The notes under the pieces are model-generated. The model was not told the DNA's origin and ran no database searches. It worked only from the letters and a program-made list of their open reading frames with translations. A DNA stretch of 64,000 bases from Cupriavidus sp. MP-37. GTDB lineage: Bacteria > Pseudomonadota > Gammaproteobacteria > Burkholderiales > Burkholderiaceae. Both the position numbers and the translations under genes were made by a program. The DNA is taken from the NCBI RefSeq assembly GCF_020618415.1, contig NZ_CP085344.1:2875001-2939000 (forward strand), read 5' to 3'. Positions 34,921-43,880 of the stretch are shown here, piece after piece (position 1 is the stretch's first letter; each line of letters opens with the position of its first letter).

Positions 34921-35010
34921 GGAAGCGTGGCCGAGTGGTTTAAGGCAGCAGTCTTGAAAACTGCCGATGGGGTGACCCATCCGTGAGTTCGAATCTCACC
35001 GCTTCCGCCA
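34921..35010 (+). tRNA. tRNA-Ser (TGA)
   Basis: A 90-base class II tRNA with a long variable arm (GATGGGGTGACCCATC), anticodon TGA in TCTTGAAAA, acceptor GGAAGCG with CGCTTCC, encoded CCA. Confidence 0.97.
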
Positions 35011-35081
35011 GTTTCCCGGCCAGGGTCGCACGCGCTCCGGCGGCGGTCCGCGGCGCGCGGACGGACCGGCGCGCGTCCCGC

Positions 35082-36137
35082 CTACCGGGCGAGCACCAGC
35101 CGCCCATGGACCTTGCCGGCCCGCAGGCGCATCAGCGCCTCGTTGACGTCATCGAACCCGACTTCCTCGACCGGCAATGGCTCAATGCTTCCCGCGCGGA
35201 ACAATGAGACCAGCTCCTTGAGCTCAGCCAGATTGCCGACGTAAGAACCCCGCAGCGAAATCGCCCGCAGCACCAGCGTCGGCAGTGGCAGCGTGATGTC
35301 TCCGCCGAATAGCCCGACGACGATACACGTGCCGCCTTTTTGCAGGACATCGACGGCAAACCGGGTGGTGGCGCTGGCGCCAACGAAATCGATGGCGGCC
35401 GCGGCGCCACCCGCCTGCGCCAGCGAGCGCGCGCCGGCGTCCGCATGGCGCGGGTCGACCGTCAGCGCCGCCCCATGCCGGCTGGCCAGCTCACGCTTGC
35501 CAGCGTCGATGTCCGCCACGGCGACCCGTTGGTAGCCCAGGCCACGGGCGATGTTGAGGGCGCTGAGGCCGACGCCGCCAAGGCCCATGATCAGCAGCAG
35601 GTCCTTCTCTTTGTCGATCTGCACCTTGCGCAGCGCGCTATAGGCGGTGACGCCGGAGCAGGCAAAGGTCGAGGCCAGCGCAGGCGCCAGCCCGGTGGCA
35701 TCGACCAGGTATTTCGGATGCGGCACCACGCATTGTTCGGCGTAGCCGCCGGCACGGAACACACCAAGGCTCTGCGGCCTGGCGCAAAGGTTCTCGTCGC
35801 CCCGCCGGCACACCTCGCACACGCCGCACCCGAGCCACGGGTAGACCAGGAACGTCTTGCCGATGTCTGCGTCCGCGATCGGAGCCTCCGGCCCCCTGGC
35901 GACCAGCCGGCCGAGCACTTCGTGGCCCATGACGACCGGGGGCGTGACGCCGCGGTCCGCCAGCAGGATCTTGTTGCCGCCACCGGCATCGTAGTAGCCG
36001 TCCTGAATGTGCAGGTCGGTATGGCAGACGCCGCAGCGGGTCACCTCCACCACGACTTCCGTGCCCACGGGCCTCGCATCGGGACGGTCGACCCGTTCCA
36101 GGGGCTCGCAGAAGCAGTTGACGGCGTATGCACGCAT
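35082..36137 (-). CDS. Zinc-dependent alcohol dehydrogenase
   Basis: A 351-residue medium-chain dehydrogenase. Catalytic zinc residues are in GVCHTDLHIQDG and VMGHEVLG; the structural-zinc cysteines are in CGVCEVCRRGDENLC; the NAD motif is GLGGVGLSALNIA. It should be NAD(P)-linked. It ends 71 bp after tRNA-Ser and is separate from, but shares an upstream motif with, the alkylsulfatase gene. Oxidation of alcohols freed by that sulfatase is an attractive role (inference). Confidence 0.92.
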   Translation of the reverse strand: MRAYAVNCFCEPLERVDRPDARPVGTEVVVEVTRCGVCHTDLHIQDGYYDAGGGNKILLADRGVTPPVVMGHEVLGRLVARGPEAPIADADIGKTFLVYPWLGCGVCEVCRRGDENLCARPQSLGVFRAGGYAEQCVVPHPKYLVDATGLAPALASTFACSGVTAYSALRKVQIDKEKDLLLIMGLGGVGLSALNIARGLGYQRVAVADIDAGKRELASRHGAALTVDPRHADAGARSLAQAGGAAAAIDFVGASATTRFAVDVLQKGGTCIVVGLFGGDITLPLPTLVLRAISLRGSYVGNLAELKELVSLFRAGSIEPLPVEEVGFDDVNEALMRLRAGKVHGRLVLAR

Positions 36138-36200
36138 GGCATTTCCTCACGTGGTGGCGACTGTGGCTGACTGTAGCAAGCCTGCCCGCCGTTCAGATGT

Positions 36201-36222
36201 CTGTTTCGCATGGTCGAATGCG
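36201..36222 (-). promoter_or_regulatory. Shared motif copy upstream of alcohol dehydrogenase
   Basis: CTGTTTCGCA, two bases, GTCGAA, one base, GCG. It lies 64-85 bp upstream of the dehydrogenase start and matches the copy at 40578-40599 in 19 of 22 positions. The core TTCG-N6-CGAA is a short inverted repeat. A candidate site for the IclR regulator encoded next to it. Confidence 0.55.
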
Positions 36223-36265
36223 CCATGATGGCGGGCCGCTTGCCGCCACGGCCGGATCGCTTCGG

Positions 36266-37171
36266 TCAGCGGAATGCCAGCCCCTTCTCGATCGCCCTGA
36301 CCATGGCGACCAGCCGCGGACCGATGTCGGCCGTCAACTGCCCCTCGCCAAGCAGGTCATCCGGCATGCTGCAGTTGAATACCAGGATCTCGCCATCAGG
36401 CAAGGGACGCATCGGTACGGCGACGGCGTGGGTCCGCGGCTGCCAGTCGCCAAGGGAAGAACAGAACCCGTGCGCCTGGAACGCCCGGAGATTGGCTTCG
36501 ATGGCCGGCTGGTACCTGGCCCACTGCTCAGGCAGCTTGACCCGCAGCTCATTGATCAGCGCAGCGCGGTCGCCCGGCGTATAAGCCGCCAGCAGTGCAC
36601 GTCCCATCGCCGTGCTGGCGATGGGAAAGCTCAGGCCGACGTCGGCGGGGTTGGGCAGCGGCGCGGCACCGCGGCTGCTTTCGATGTACATGACATTGAG
36701 CCGGTCGCGCATGCCAAGCGCGACCGAACCGCTGACGGCGTCCGCCAGCGCTTGCATGAAGGGCCTGGCGACTTGCCGGATATTCAGGCTTGCCAGCAGC
36801 GGATAGCCGATCGAGAGCACCGCCGAGCCGAGCTGGTATTTGCCGTTCATGCGGTTGGCGCGAAGATAGCCCAGCCGTACCAGCGTGTACGTGAAGCGTG
36901 AGATGGTGGCCTTGGGCATCCCGGTTCGCGCCGCCAGCTCGGCGTTGCTCAGTTGCGAATCGCGGGACGTAAAGCAATGGAGTACCGCGAAGCCGCGCCC
37001 CAGCGTCATCGCGAACTGCCGGTCATCTTCGAACGCATCGAGCGTGACATGCGAAGACGCCAGCACCGGACTGGGACCGGGCCCGGCCCCGGCATCGGCA
37101 TCGGCATCGGCTGGCTCGCCCTGCCCCGGCGCCGCGGCTGCAACCTGTCTGCATTGGAACGGCTCCGACAT
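36266..37171 (-). CDS. IclR-family transcriptional regulator
   Basis: A 301-residue regulator. The HTH domain (about residues 52-110) includes GRGFAVLHCFTSRDSQLSNAELAARTGMPKATISRFTYTLVRLGYL; the C-terminal effector domain contains STAMGRALLAAY and ADIGPRLVAMVRAIEKG. The first 45 residues form a low-complexity Asp/Ala/Gly/Pro tail encoded by imperfect GGCATC repeats (about 37078-37112). It lies between an alcohol dehydrogenase and a Bug receptor gene, and very probably controls this catabolic module. Confidence 0.93.
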   Translation of the reverse strand: MSEPFQCRQVAAAAPGQGEPADADADAGAGPGPSPVLASSHVTLDAFEDDRQFAMTLGRGFAVLHCFTSRDSQLSNAELAARTGMPKATISRFTYTLVRLGYLRANRMNGKYQLGSAVLSIGYPLLASLNIRQVARPFMQALADAVSGSVALGMRDRLNVMYIESSRGAAPLPNPADVGLSFPIASTAMGRALLAAYTPGDRAALINELRVKLPEQWARYQPAIEANLRAFQAHGFCSSLGDWQPRTHAVAVPMRPLPDGEILVFNCSMPDDLLGEGQLTADIGPRLVAMVRAIEKGLAFR

Positions 37172-37348
37172 CCTTCACTCCAGGAAGGGGCATCATGGTC
37201 ATTGCCCGGCAGCTTCTCGCATTGGCGGGCAATGGTTCCGGTTTGCCGAACTCTTGTTTCCTATCGCCCTCGCCTCAAGCGGCGGTATGACAGTGTGACA
37301 GGATCAGGCAGCGCGGGCAGGGCGAATCCCGCCAGACACTTGCCTCCA

Positions 37349-37369
37349 TTTCCGCATTCTTTGCGGAAA
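37349..37369. promoter_or_regulatory. Perfect palindrome upstream of IclR gene
   Basis: TTTCCGCA, TTCTT, TGCGGAAA. It lies 178-198 bp upstream of the IclR start and 62 bp after the Bug-gene stop. A TTTC(C)GCA half is shared with the motif at 36201 and 40578, so autoregulation is possible. Confidence 0.45.
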
Positions 37370-37430
37370 CGTCTGCGCGAGCACCAAAGCGCTGGAGATT
37401 GCGCCGGTCCGGGGCTTTCGACGGACATCG

Positions 37431-38447
37431 CTAATTGAATTTCACGCCGGTTGCCTTGACGAGGTCTGCCCACGTCCTGGTTTCGATGCGCATCTGCTCG
37501 GCAAACGCCGCCCGCGAAATCTGGGTGGCGTGCAAACCGAACTCCGCCACCCTGGCCTTCAGGGAGGGATCGGCAGCGGCTTCATGCGCGGCTTTCTCGA
37601 GCAGATCGACGATTGGCTCCGGTGTGTTCGCCGGGGCAAACAGGCCGAACCAGATATCGAGCTTCAACGGAATGCCGCACTCCGCGAACGTCGGGATATC
37701 CGGCAGCGCCGGTGAGCGCTCGGCGCCACTGACCGCGAGTGGCCGCAGCTTGCCGGCCTTGATCAGCGACAGCGCCGTGGTCGTGTCGGACATCCCGATC
37801 GGCAAGATGCCACCCATCACATCGGCAAGGACGGGGCTGGCGCCCTTGTACGGGACATGGCGGAGCTGGATCTTCGCCGCGACGTTGATGCTGGTGACCG
37901 CCAGGTGGCCACCGGAACCCTCGCCCCAGGAACCGTAGGCAATGTCCGCGCCGGGCTTCCGCGCCAGGGCGATCAGCTCCGGCAAGCTGTGCGCGGAAAA
38001 TGCCGGATTGGCGACCAGCACGTTGCCACCGTAGGCAATGCGGGACACGGGAATGAAGTCGCGCAGCGGATCATAGGGCAGGCGCGGGAAGGTCGAAGGC
38101 GCGATGACATGCGTACCCGAGACACCGAGCAGCATGGTATAGCCGTCCGGCGCAGCTCGCGCCACCTTGTTGGCGCCAATGGTGCCGCCCGCCCCCGGGA
38201 CATTCTCGACCACGATGGGCTGCTTCAGGAAGGTGCTCATGCGTGCGGCAACCATGCGCGCGAGGGCGTCGCCGCCACCGCCAGCCGTATAGGGCACGAC
38301 CAGGCGGATGGGCCTGTCAGGATACGTCGCGTGCGCTGTCGAAGGCGTTGCCACCGCCATCATCGATGCGGCGATGGCAACCGCCGCCGCGCAGTATGGA
38401 TGCCTGCGGGCGGCAAACCCCAGGCGTGCGTTTGCGAGCCACTTCAA
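37431..38447 (-). CDS. Bug/TctC-type tricarboxylate-transporter receptor protein
   Basis: A periplasmic solute-binding protein of the Bug family, abundant in Burkholderiales. After a signal peptide ending near STAHA, the mature part has YPDRPIRLVVPYTAGGGGDALARM, VENVPGAGGTIGANKVARAAPDGYTMLL and VPYKGASPVLADVMGG, the family hallmarks. The start is taken as a TTG at 38447 because AGGAG lies seven bases upstream; ATG at 38474 is the alternative. No membrane partners (TctA/TctB) are adjacent, as is usual for orphan Bug genes. It lies 62 or 89 bp after the alkylsulfatase gene and is probably co-transcribed with it. Confidence 0.9.
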   Translation of the reverse strand: MKWLANARLGFAARRHPYCAAAVAIAASMMAVATPSTAHATYPDRPIRLVVPYTAGGGGDALARMVAARMSTFLKQPIVVENVPGAGGTIGANKVARAAPDGYTMLLGVSGTHVIAPSTFPRLPYDPLRDFIPVSRIAYGGNVLVANPAFSAHSLPELIALARKPGADIAYGSWGEGSGGHLAVTSINVAAKIQLRHVPYKGASPVLADVMGGILPIGMSDTTTALSLIKAGKLRPLAVSGAERSPALPDIPTFAECGIPLKLDIWFGLFAPANTPEPIVDLLEKAAHEAAADPSLKARVAEFGLHATQISRAAFAEQMRIETRTWADLVKATGVKFN

Positions 38448-38536
38448 TTGCTGTCTCCTGTTTCTTTCTGGCATCCCGTTACCTGGCGGCTAGCGGGCCC
38501 GTTGCCGGACCCTGGCGACGGCCCGGCATGTCGAAG

Positions 38537-40465
38537 TCACGGCTCCACCACGGCAAAGACCGCGTCGAACGTGTCGAGACCGGCGAACAGCGCACGAACC
38601 AGCTCCTTGTCCCCCTCGACGTCGAAGCAACCTTGCTCCAGGGCCTCCAGCAGATTGCCGCCCCCGGCGAATGCCCGGGCGAGGCCGACGCGGTTGGTCC
38701 GCAGCACGGCATTGGCCCGATCGCCATGGGAACCCGGGCGGTGATTCAGCGCGCCATGGCTCAGCGTCAGGCGATGCGCGGCATCCTCGTCGGTCATTTG
38801 CCAGTCGATCCGGCCCTTGAGCGGCGCAAGCTGCGGGCCCTTCAGGTGAATGGCGATGTAATCGAGCAGCAGCGGAATGGGCAACTGGCCGATCATTCCC
38901 GCGCTGACGATATTGCCGGACACCGCCCTCCTAGGCTTGCCTTGGCGCAGCTCCCGGGCCGCGAGGACGTAGGCGTTGCGCCAGGTTGCCGATTCCGCCT
39001 GGTAGGCAAGCTGCTCGAAAGCGTCGGCGCCGAGTTCGCGGGCGTCCCGGTGGGATGGATCGGCAAAGACGGCGTGGTTCATCAACTGGGCGACCCAGCG
39101 GAATTCGCCGCGCTCGAAATCTTCGCGTGCCCTCGGCATGATGGCATCGATGCCTCCCATGTACTCGACGTACTTCATCCCCGCTTCCGTCGGAGGCAGC
39201 GGATGCAGGTTGGCCGGATTGCCGTCGTAGGGCCCCATGTACCAGGCGTAGATGGCCTGGACGTTATGCGCCACCGCGCCGTAGTAGCCGCGGGTGTGCC
39301 ATTTCATCGAAATCTCGTCGGGAAAGAACAGCTTTTCCGCGATCTCGGGGGCCGTGAGCCCGTGGCTCATCCACCGCAGGGTCTGGTCGTGCAGGTAGCG
39401 ATACAGGTCGCGCTGCTCGCTCAGGAAGGTCGACACGCGCTGCGTGCCCCACACCGGCCAATGATGCTGGGCGTAGACCACGTCGACCTTGTCGGCGTAG
39501 CGCTCGATCGACTCGTCCAGATAGCGGGCCCAGGCGAGCGCATCGCGGATCTTCGCGCCGCGCAACGGGCAAAGGTTGTGCATCGTATGGCAGGCGTTCT
39601 CGGCCATGTTGAGGGCACGCAGCGTGGGAAAAAAGACGTTCATCTCCGACGGCGCTTCGGTGCCCGGGGTCAGCTGGAACTCGATTTCCACGCCGTCGAT
39701 CACCATGCGTTCCCCGCTCTGCCTGATCACGCGGGTCGGCGGGATCAGCCCGTAGGTACCGCGCCCTACCGCCTTGCCCAGGCCACTGTCGACATGGGAG
39801 AAGATGCCCGCCGGCAGGCCCGTACCGAACTGGAACGCGGCGCGCCGGCGCATGGGCACGCCCGCCACCACCGCTTCGGAAATGGCTTCCTCCATGAACT
39901 TGTCGGGGGCGATGATCTGCACGCGTCCTGCCTTGACGTCTGCCTCGCTGACCACGCCGCGCACGCCGCCGTAGTGGTCACGATGGCTGTGGCTGTAGCA
40001 CACCGCCAGGATGTCGCGCTTGCCGCGATGCCGGGTGTAGAGCCCCAGCGCAGCGCTGGCCGCCTCTTCGAAAGTCAGCGGGTCGATCACGATGAGCCCG
40101 TGGTCGGTCTCGACAAAGGTGATATTCGCCAGGTCAAAGCCGCGCACCTGGTAAATGCGCTCGGTCACGCGGAACAGGCCGTGGACATGGTTCAGGCGCG
40201 CCATCCGCCACAGGCTCGGATTGACCGAATCCGGTGCCTCTTCACGCTCCAGGAAATCGTACTGGGACTGGTTCCAGACGATCTCGCCCTGCGCATTGCG
40301 GATGACCGGCTCGTCCAGCGTGCCGATAAAGCCGCGGTGGGCGTCGTCGAAATCCTGATTGTCCTGGAAGTCGAGCGCTTGCCTGACGCTGGCATTCAGC
40401 CTGGCCGTGATCGGATGCGCCGGCTTGGGACGCGCAGCATCGGGGGACAAGGAATTTCCGGTCAT
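38537..40465 (-). CDS. SdsA-type alkylsulfatase (metallo-beta-lactamase fold)
   Basis: A 642-residue enzyme. The metallo-beta-lactamase domain carries the two-zinc motif CYSHSHRDHYGGVRG, then ENACHTMHNLCP and VYAQHHWPVWG. The central dimerisation domain (AMPRAREDFERGEFRWVAQLMNHAVFADP) and the C-terminal sterol-carrier-like domain complete the SdsA1 layout. Such enzymes release primary alcohols and sulfate from long-chain alkyl sulfates. Absence of an obvious signal peptide suggests cytoplasmic action. A shared motif lies 113-134 bp upstream, and the Bug receptor follows. Substrate length and stereochemistry are not readable from sequence. Confidence 0.93.
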   Translation of the reverse strand: MTGNSLSPDAARPKPAHPITARLNASVRQALDFQDNQDFDDAHRGFIGTLDEPVIRNAQGEIVWNQSQYDFLEREEAPDSVNPSLWRMARLNHVHGLFRVTERIYQVRGFDLANITFVETDHGLIVIDPLTFEEAASAALGLYTRHRGKRDILAVCYSHSHRDHYGGVRGVVSEADVKAGRVQIIAPDKFMEEAISEAVVAGVPMRRRAAFQFGTGLPAGIFSHVDSGLGKAVGRGTYGLIPPTRVIRQSGERMVIDGVEIEFQLTPGTEAPSEMNVFFPTLRALNMAENACHTMHNLCPLRGAKIRDALAWARYLDESIERYADKVDVVYAQHHWPVWGTQRVSTFLSEQRDLYRYLHDQTLRWMSHGLTAPEIAEKLFFPDEISMKWHTRGYYGAVAHNVQAIYAWYMGPYDGNPANLHPLPPTEAGMKYVEYMGGIDAIMPRAREDFERGEFRWVAQLMNHAVFADPSHRDARELGADAFEQLAYQAESATWRNAYVLAARELRQGKPRRAVSGNIVSAGMIGQLPIPLLLDYIAIHLKGPQLAPLKGRIDWQMTDEDAAHRLTLSHGALNHRPGSHGDRANAVLRTNRVGLARAFAGGGNLLEALEQGCFDVEGDKELVRALFAGLDTFDAVFAVVEP

Positions 40466-40577
40466 GTCAGCTCATCTGAAATGGCGAGTGCACGCAACGA
40501 TCCCGCCCTGGCTCTCCCGCCGTGGCATCGCAAGGGCTTTGAGGGACTTTAGCAATCGGGGCAGCGGCGCGAAATCA

Positions 40578-40599
40578 CTGTTTCGCAGAGTCGAACGCG
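40578..40599 (-). promoter_or_regulatory. Shared motif copy upstream of alkylsulfatase
   Basis: CTGTTTCGCA, two bases, GTCGAA, one base, GCG; 19 of 22 positions identical to 36201-36222. GCGAAA just before it extends a GCGAAA-N6-TTTCGC inverted repeat (40568-40585). Confidence 0.55.
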
Positions 40600-40620
40600 G
40601 CGCCGGCGCGCGGAAAAGCA

Positions 40621-40653
40621 AACGGCCCGCACCAGCCACTGGTGCGGGCCGTT
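40621..40653 (-). terminator. Terminator after small HEXXH gene
   Basis: AACGGCCCGCACC pairs with GGTGCGGGCCGTT around AGCCACT; on the minus strand it leads into a T-rich tract. It directly follows the stop at 40656. Confidence 0.85.
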
Positions 40654-40655
40654 TC

Positions 40656-41030
40656 TCATTCGGCGCCGTCGTGCAGGCCTTGCTTCAGCAGCCGGTAGGC
40701 TTCGGCCTCGGAAATCCTCAGCCGGTATTTGGTGGCCAGCACGCGCGCCAGCCCGCGGGCCGCGCCCGGCGGGCTGTGGCGCAGTTGCTCGCGGTAGGCC
40801 TCGACCTCATAGCGCAGGCGCCAGCGCCGGCTGGCGAGGTAGAGCACGCCCATCAGGCCCCAGCTGCGCCAGAACTGGCGCACGTGGACTTTCTCATGCT
40901 CGATCAGTGCCTGGCTGGCGCCGGGGCGCAGCAGGATCAGCGGACCGGGCGTGAAGCCGTCAAACCCGCGCGGGATCAGCCAGCGGGTTTCGATGACCAG
41001 GCACAGGGGCGAGCGGCAGCAGCGGAGCAT
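40656..41030 (-). CDS. Hypothetical protein with HEXXH-type motif
   Basis: A 124-residue protein. It contains LIEHEKVHVRQFW, a HEXXH zinc-binding pattern, with a downstream YEVEAYREQL whose glutamate could be a third ligand as in zincin-type proteases. A hydrophobic stretch (WGLMGVLYLA) follows the motif. It is too short for a known protease family I can name. Cysteines are concentrated at the N-terminus (LRCCRSPLC). Function unknown; it stands alone before a strong terminator. Confidence 0.72.
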   Translation of the reverse strand: MLRCCRSPLCLVIETRWLIPRGFDGFTPGPLILLRPGASQALIEHEKVHVRQFWRSWGLMGVLYLASRRWRLRYEVEAYREQLRHSPPGAARGLARVLATKYRLRISEAEAYRLLKQGLHDGAE

Positions 41031-41084
41031 GCCTCTAGCATAGCGCGCCAGCCCGCAGTTGCGATGCCGGCTCGCGTGGCGCGA

Positions 41085-42260
41085 TCAGGCGGCCGCGCGC
41101 AGCGGCGCGGCGGGTGCTGCCAGGCTCGCCGGCACGCCGGCCTGGCCGCGCGAGCGGCCCGAGCTCAGGTAGCCGGCGATGGACTCCTGCGTGACTTCGC
41201 CGAGGTAGGCGCCATCCGCCCCCATCACCGGCAGCCAGCTGGTGTTGTGCTGGTACATGCGCGACAGCACGATGCGCAGGTGCTCGTCGAACGCGGCGGT
41301 GGCGGCGAACGGGCGCATTACGTCGCTGCATGTGCCCTGGCCCGAACGCGCATCGCGGCGCGTGACGTAGCCCAGCGCCACCTGCGCGTCGTCCACCACC
41401 GGCAGGTGGCGCACGTCGGCATCGTCCATCACGCCCAGCGCCTCGGCCAGCGGCATGCCCGGGCGGCAGCTCGGCGGCATCGTGGCGGCATCGCCGGCGC
41501 GCACCAGCAGCAGCCGCTTGAGGGTGTTGTCGTGGCCGACGAAGGCCTGCACGAACTCGTCGGCCGGATGTGCCAGCAGCGCGTCGGGATGGTCGAACTG
41601 CACCAGCTTGCCGCGGCGGAACACCGCGACCTTGTCGGCCAGCTTGATCGCTTCGTCGATATCGTGCGAGACCATGATCACGGTCTTGCCGAGCTGGCGC
41701 TGCATCTGCAGGAATTCGTTCTGGATGCTCTCGCGGTTGATCGGGTCGACCGCGCCGAAGGGCTCGTCCATCAGCAGCAGCGGCGCGTCGGCCGCGAGCG
41801 CGCGGATCACGCCGATGCGCTGCTGCTGGCCGCCGGACAGCTCGCGCGGATAGCGCGACAGCAGCCGGTTGGGATCGAGCTGCACCATCGCCATCAGCTC
41901 GCGCGCGCGTTCGCGGCACTGCTTCTTGTCCCAGCCCAGCAGGCGCGGCACCACCATGATGTTCTCTTCGATGGTCATGTTGGGGAACAGGCCGATCTGC
42001 TGGATCACGTAGCCGATCTTGCGGCGCAGCGTCACGCCGTCGAGGCCGCGCGTATCCTCGCCTTCGATGCGCACCGTGCCCGAGGTCGGCTCGATCAGCC
42101 GGTTGATCATCTTCAGCGTGGTGGTCTTGCCGCAGCCCGAGGGCCCGAGGAAGACGCAGATCTCGCCGCGCGGCACCGTCAGCGACACGGCGTCGACGGC
42201 GCGCGTCTCGGTGCCGTCTTTCTGCGGGAAGGACTTGGTGAGTTGGTCGAGTTCGATCAT
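41085..42260 (-). CDS. Glycine betaine/osmoprotectant ABC transporter ATPase (OpuCA/OsmV-like)
   Basis: The 391-residue subunit energises uptake of quaternary-amine solutes. It has Walker A GPSGCGKTTTL, signature LSGGQQQRIGV, Walker B LLLMDEPF and H-loop VSHD. Two CBS domains follow (about residues 255-370: ALGVMDDADVRHLPVVDD and IVLSRMYQHNTSWLPVMG), typical of ionic-strength-sensing OpuA/OpuC ATPases. Its start overlaps the permease stop as ATGA, so it is the last gene of the four-gene operon. Confidence 0.93.
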   Translation of the reverse strand: MIELDQLTKSFPQKDGTETRAVDAVSLTVPRGEICVFLGPSGCGKTTTLKMINRLIEPTSGTVRIEGEDTRGLDGVTLRRKIGYVIQQIGLFPNMTIEENIMVVPRLLGWDKKQCRERARELMAMVQLDPNRLLSRYPRELSGGQQQRIGVIRALAADAPLLLMDEPFGAVDPINRESIQNEFLQMQRQLGKTVIMVSHDIDEAIKLADKVAVFRRGKLVQFDHPDALLAHPADEFVQAFVGHDNTLKRLLLVRAGDAATMPPSCRPGMPLAEALGVMDDADVRHLPVVDDAQVALGYVTRRDARSGQGTCSDVMRPFAATAAFDEHLRIVLSRMYQHNTSWLPVMGADGAYLGEVTQESIAGYLSSGRSRGQAGVPASLAAPAAPLRAAA

Positions 42261-42907
42261 AGCCGGATTCCTTTCGGCGTCAGCGCCCGCTGCAACCACT
42301 GCAGGAAGGCGTCCGCCACGATGGCGAGCAGGCTGACCAGGACCGCGCCCACGGCCAGCTTGCTCATGTTGCTCTGGCTGATCGCCTGCAGGATCAGCAC
42401 CCCAAGGCCACCCGCGCCGATGATGGCGGCAATGGTGGCAACCCCGATATTCATCACCACGGCGGTGCGCACGCCGCCGAGGATCACCGGCACCGCCAGC
42501 GGCAGGTCGACCAGCCGCATCCGTTGCCAGGTGGTCATGCCGATGCCGCGGCCCGCTTCCTGGATGCCGGGGTCGACATTGGCCAGCGCGGTGTAGGTGT
42601 TGCGCATGATCGGCAGCAGCGAGTACAGGAACACCGCCGTCACCGCGGGCACATAGCCAAGCGCATGGCCGAAGCGCGCGAAGATCGGGATCATCAGCCC
42701 GAACAGCGCGATCGACGGCAGCGTCAGCACGATCGTCGCCAGCGCCAGCAGCGGCGTGGCCAGCGCGCGGAAGCGCGTGATCAGGATGCCCAGCGGCACC
42801 CCGATCAGGATCGCCAGCCCCACCGCCGAGCCCACCAGCGCCAGGTGCTCGCCGGTCAGCTTCAGCAGCGTGGGCCAGCTGTGTTGCAGGTATGCGAACA
42901 AGTCCAT
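42257..42907 (-). CDS. Osmoprotectant ABC transporter permease (OpuCB/OsmW-like)
   Basis: A 216-residue inner-membrane subunit with about five helices and the binding-protein-dependent EAA-loop sequence GIQEAGRGIGMTTWQRMRLVDLPLAVPVILGG, followed by NIGVATIAAIIGAGGLG. It sits between the binding protein and the ATPase, both within 11 bp or overlapping. Confidence 0.93.
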   Translation of the reverse strand: MDLFAYLQHSWPTLLKLTGEHLALVGSAVGLAILIGVPLGILITRFRALATPLLALATIVLTLPSIALFGLMIPIFARFGHALGYVPAVTAVFLYSLLPIMRNTYTALANVDPGIQEAGRGIGMTTWQRMRLVDLPLAVPVILGGVRTAVVMNIGVATIAAIIGAGGLGVLILQAISQSNMSKLAVGAVLVSLLAIVADAFLQWLQRALTPKGIRL

Positions 42908-42917
42908 GCGGCCCTCC

Positions 42918-43865
42918 TCAGATCAGTCCGTGGCCGCGCAGGAAATCCTCCGCCACCTTGTCCACCGGCTGCTGGCCGATGTCCACCTTGTAGTTCATCT
43001 CGGTCATGCTCTGGTTGTCGAGCTTGGCCGCGAGCGCGTTGAGCAGGCCCGCCAGCTCCGGATGCTGGTCGAGCACGGGCTTGCGCACCACCGGCGCCGC
43101 GTTGTACGGCGGGAAGAAGTGCTGGTCGTCCTCGAGCAGCACCAGGTCGAAGCCCTTGACGCGGCCGTCGGTGGCGTACACCAGCCCCAGTTCCACCTGG
43201 TTGTTCTTCAGCGCGGTATAGACCAGGCCCGGATCGAGCTGGATCACGTCGCGGCGCGAGAACGGCAGCTGGTACAGCGCCTTGAGCGGCTCCAGCCCGT
43301 CCGGGCGCGCGGCGAATTCCATGTCGACGGCGAACGGGTGGCTGGCGTCGGCGCCGGCCTTGCGCATCTGCTCGGCAAAGGCCGACAGCGTGGTCGCGCC
43401 GCTGGCGGCGGCGCGCTCCTTCGGCATCGCCAGCGCGTAGGTGTTGTTGATGCCCGAGGGCTCGAGCCACACCAGCCCGCGCGCGCCGTCCATCTGCTTG
43501 ACGCGCGCATAGCTGGCCTGCGCGTCGAGCTTCTCTTCGACCTTGTTGAACACGATCAGCGCGGTGCCGGTGTAGTCCCACACCACGTCGAGCTGGTCGT
43601 TCTCCATGGCCTGGCGCATCAGCGTGCTGCCCAGGCCGGCGGTCAGCTCGGCGTCAAAGCCCTTGGCGCGCAGGTATTTGGTGGTCATCGACGACAGCAG
43701 CAGCTGTTCGGTGAAGTTCTTGCCGCCCACGCGGATGGGCGTGCCGGCGGCCCGGGCTTCGGGCGCGGTGGCCAGCGCCAGGCCGGCGGCGAAGGCGGTG
43801 ACCGCCGCCACCACCAGCACCACGCGGCGTGCGCGGCGGCGGATGTATTGCATCTGTCTTTCCAT
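42918..43865 (-). CDS. Osmoprotectant ABC transporter substrate-binding protein
   Basis: The 315-residue periplasmic component has an N-terminal signal (VVLVVAAVTAFAAGLALATAPEARA) and the family motifs IRVGGKNFTEQLLLSSM, LDVVWDYTGTAL and LGLVYATDGRVKGFDLVLLEDD, as in OsmX/OpuCC proteins that bind glycine betaine, choline-O-sulfate or related solutes. No lipobox is visible. Start MERQMQ at 43865; a second ATG four codons later is possible. Confidence 0.93.
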   Translation of the reverse strand: MERQMQYIRRRARRVVLVVAAVTAFAAGLALATAPEARAAGTPIRVGGKNFTEQLLLSSMTTKYLRAKGFDAELTAGLGSTLMRQAMENDQLDVVWDYTGTALIVFNKVEEKLDAQASYARVKQMDGARGLVWLEPSGINNTYALAMPKERAAASGATTLSAFAEQMRKAGADASHPFAVDMEFAARPDGLEPLKALYQLPFSRRDVIQLDPGLVYTALKNNQVELGLVYATDGRVKGFDLVLLEDDQHFFPPYNAAPVVRKPVLDQHPELAGLLNALAAKLDNQSMTEMNYKVDIGQQPVDKVAEDFLRGHGLI

Positions 43866-43880
43866 TTCGGTGTCCCCGGT

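Noticed and set aside
37078..37112. GGCATC tandem repeats as a regulatory array
   Set aside because: They lie inside the IclR coding sequence and encode its Asp/Ala tail; they are best read as a coding microsatellite.
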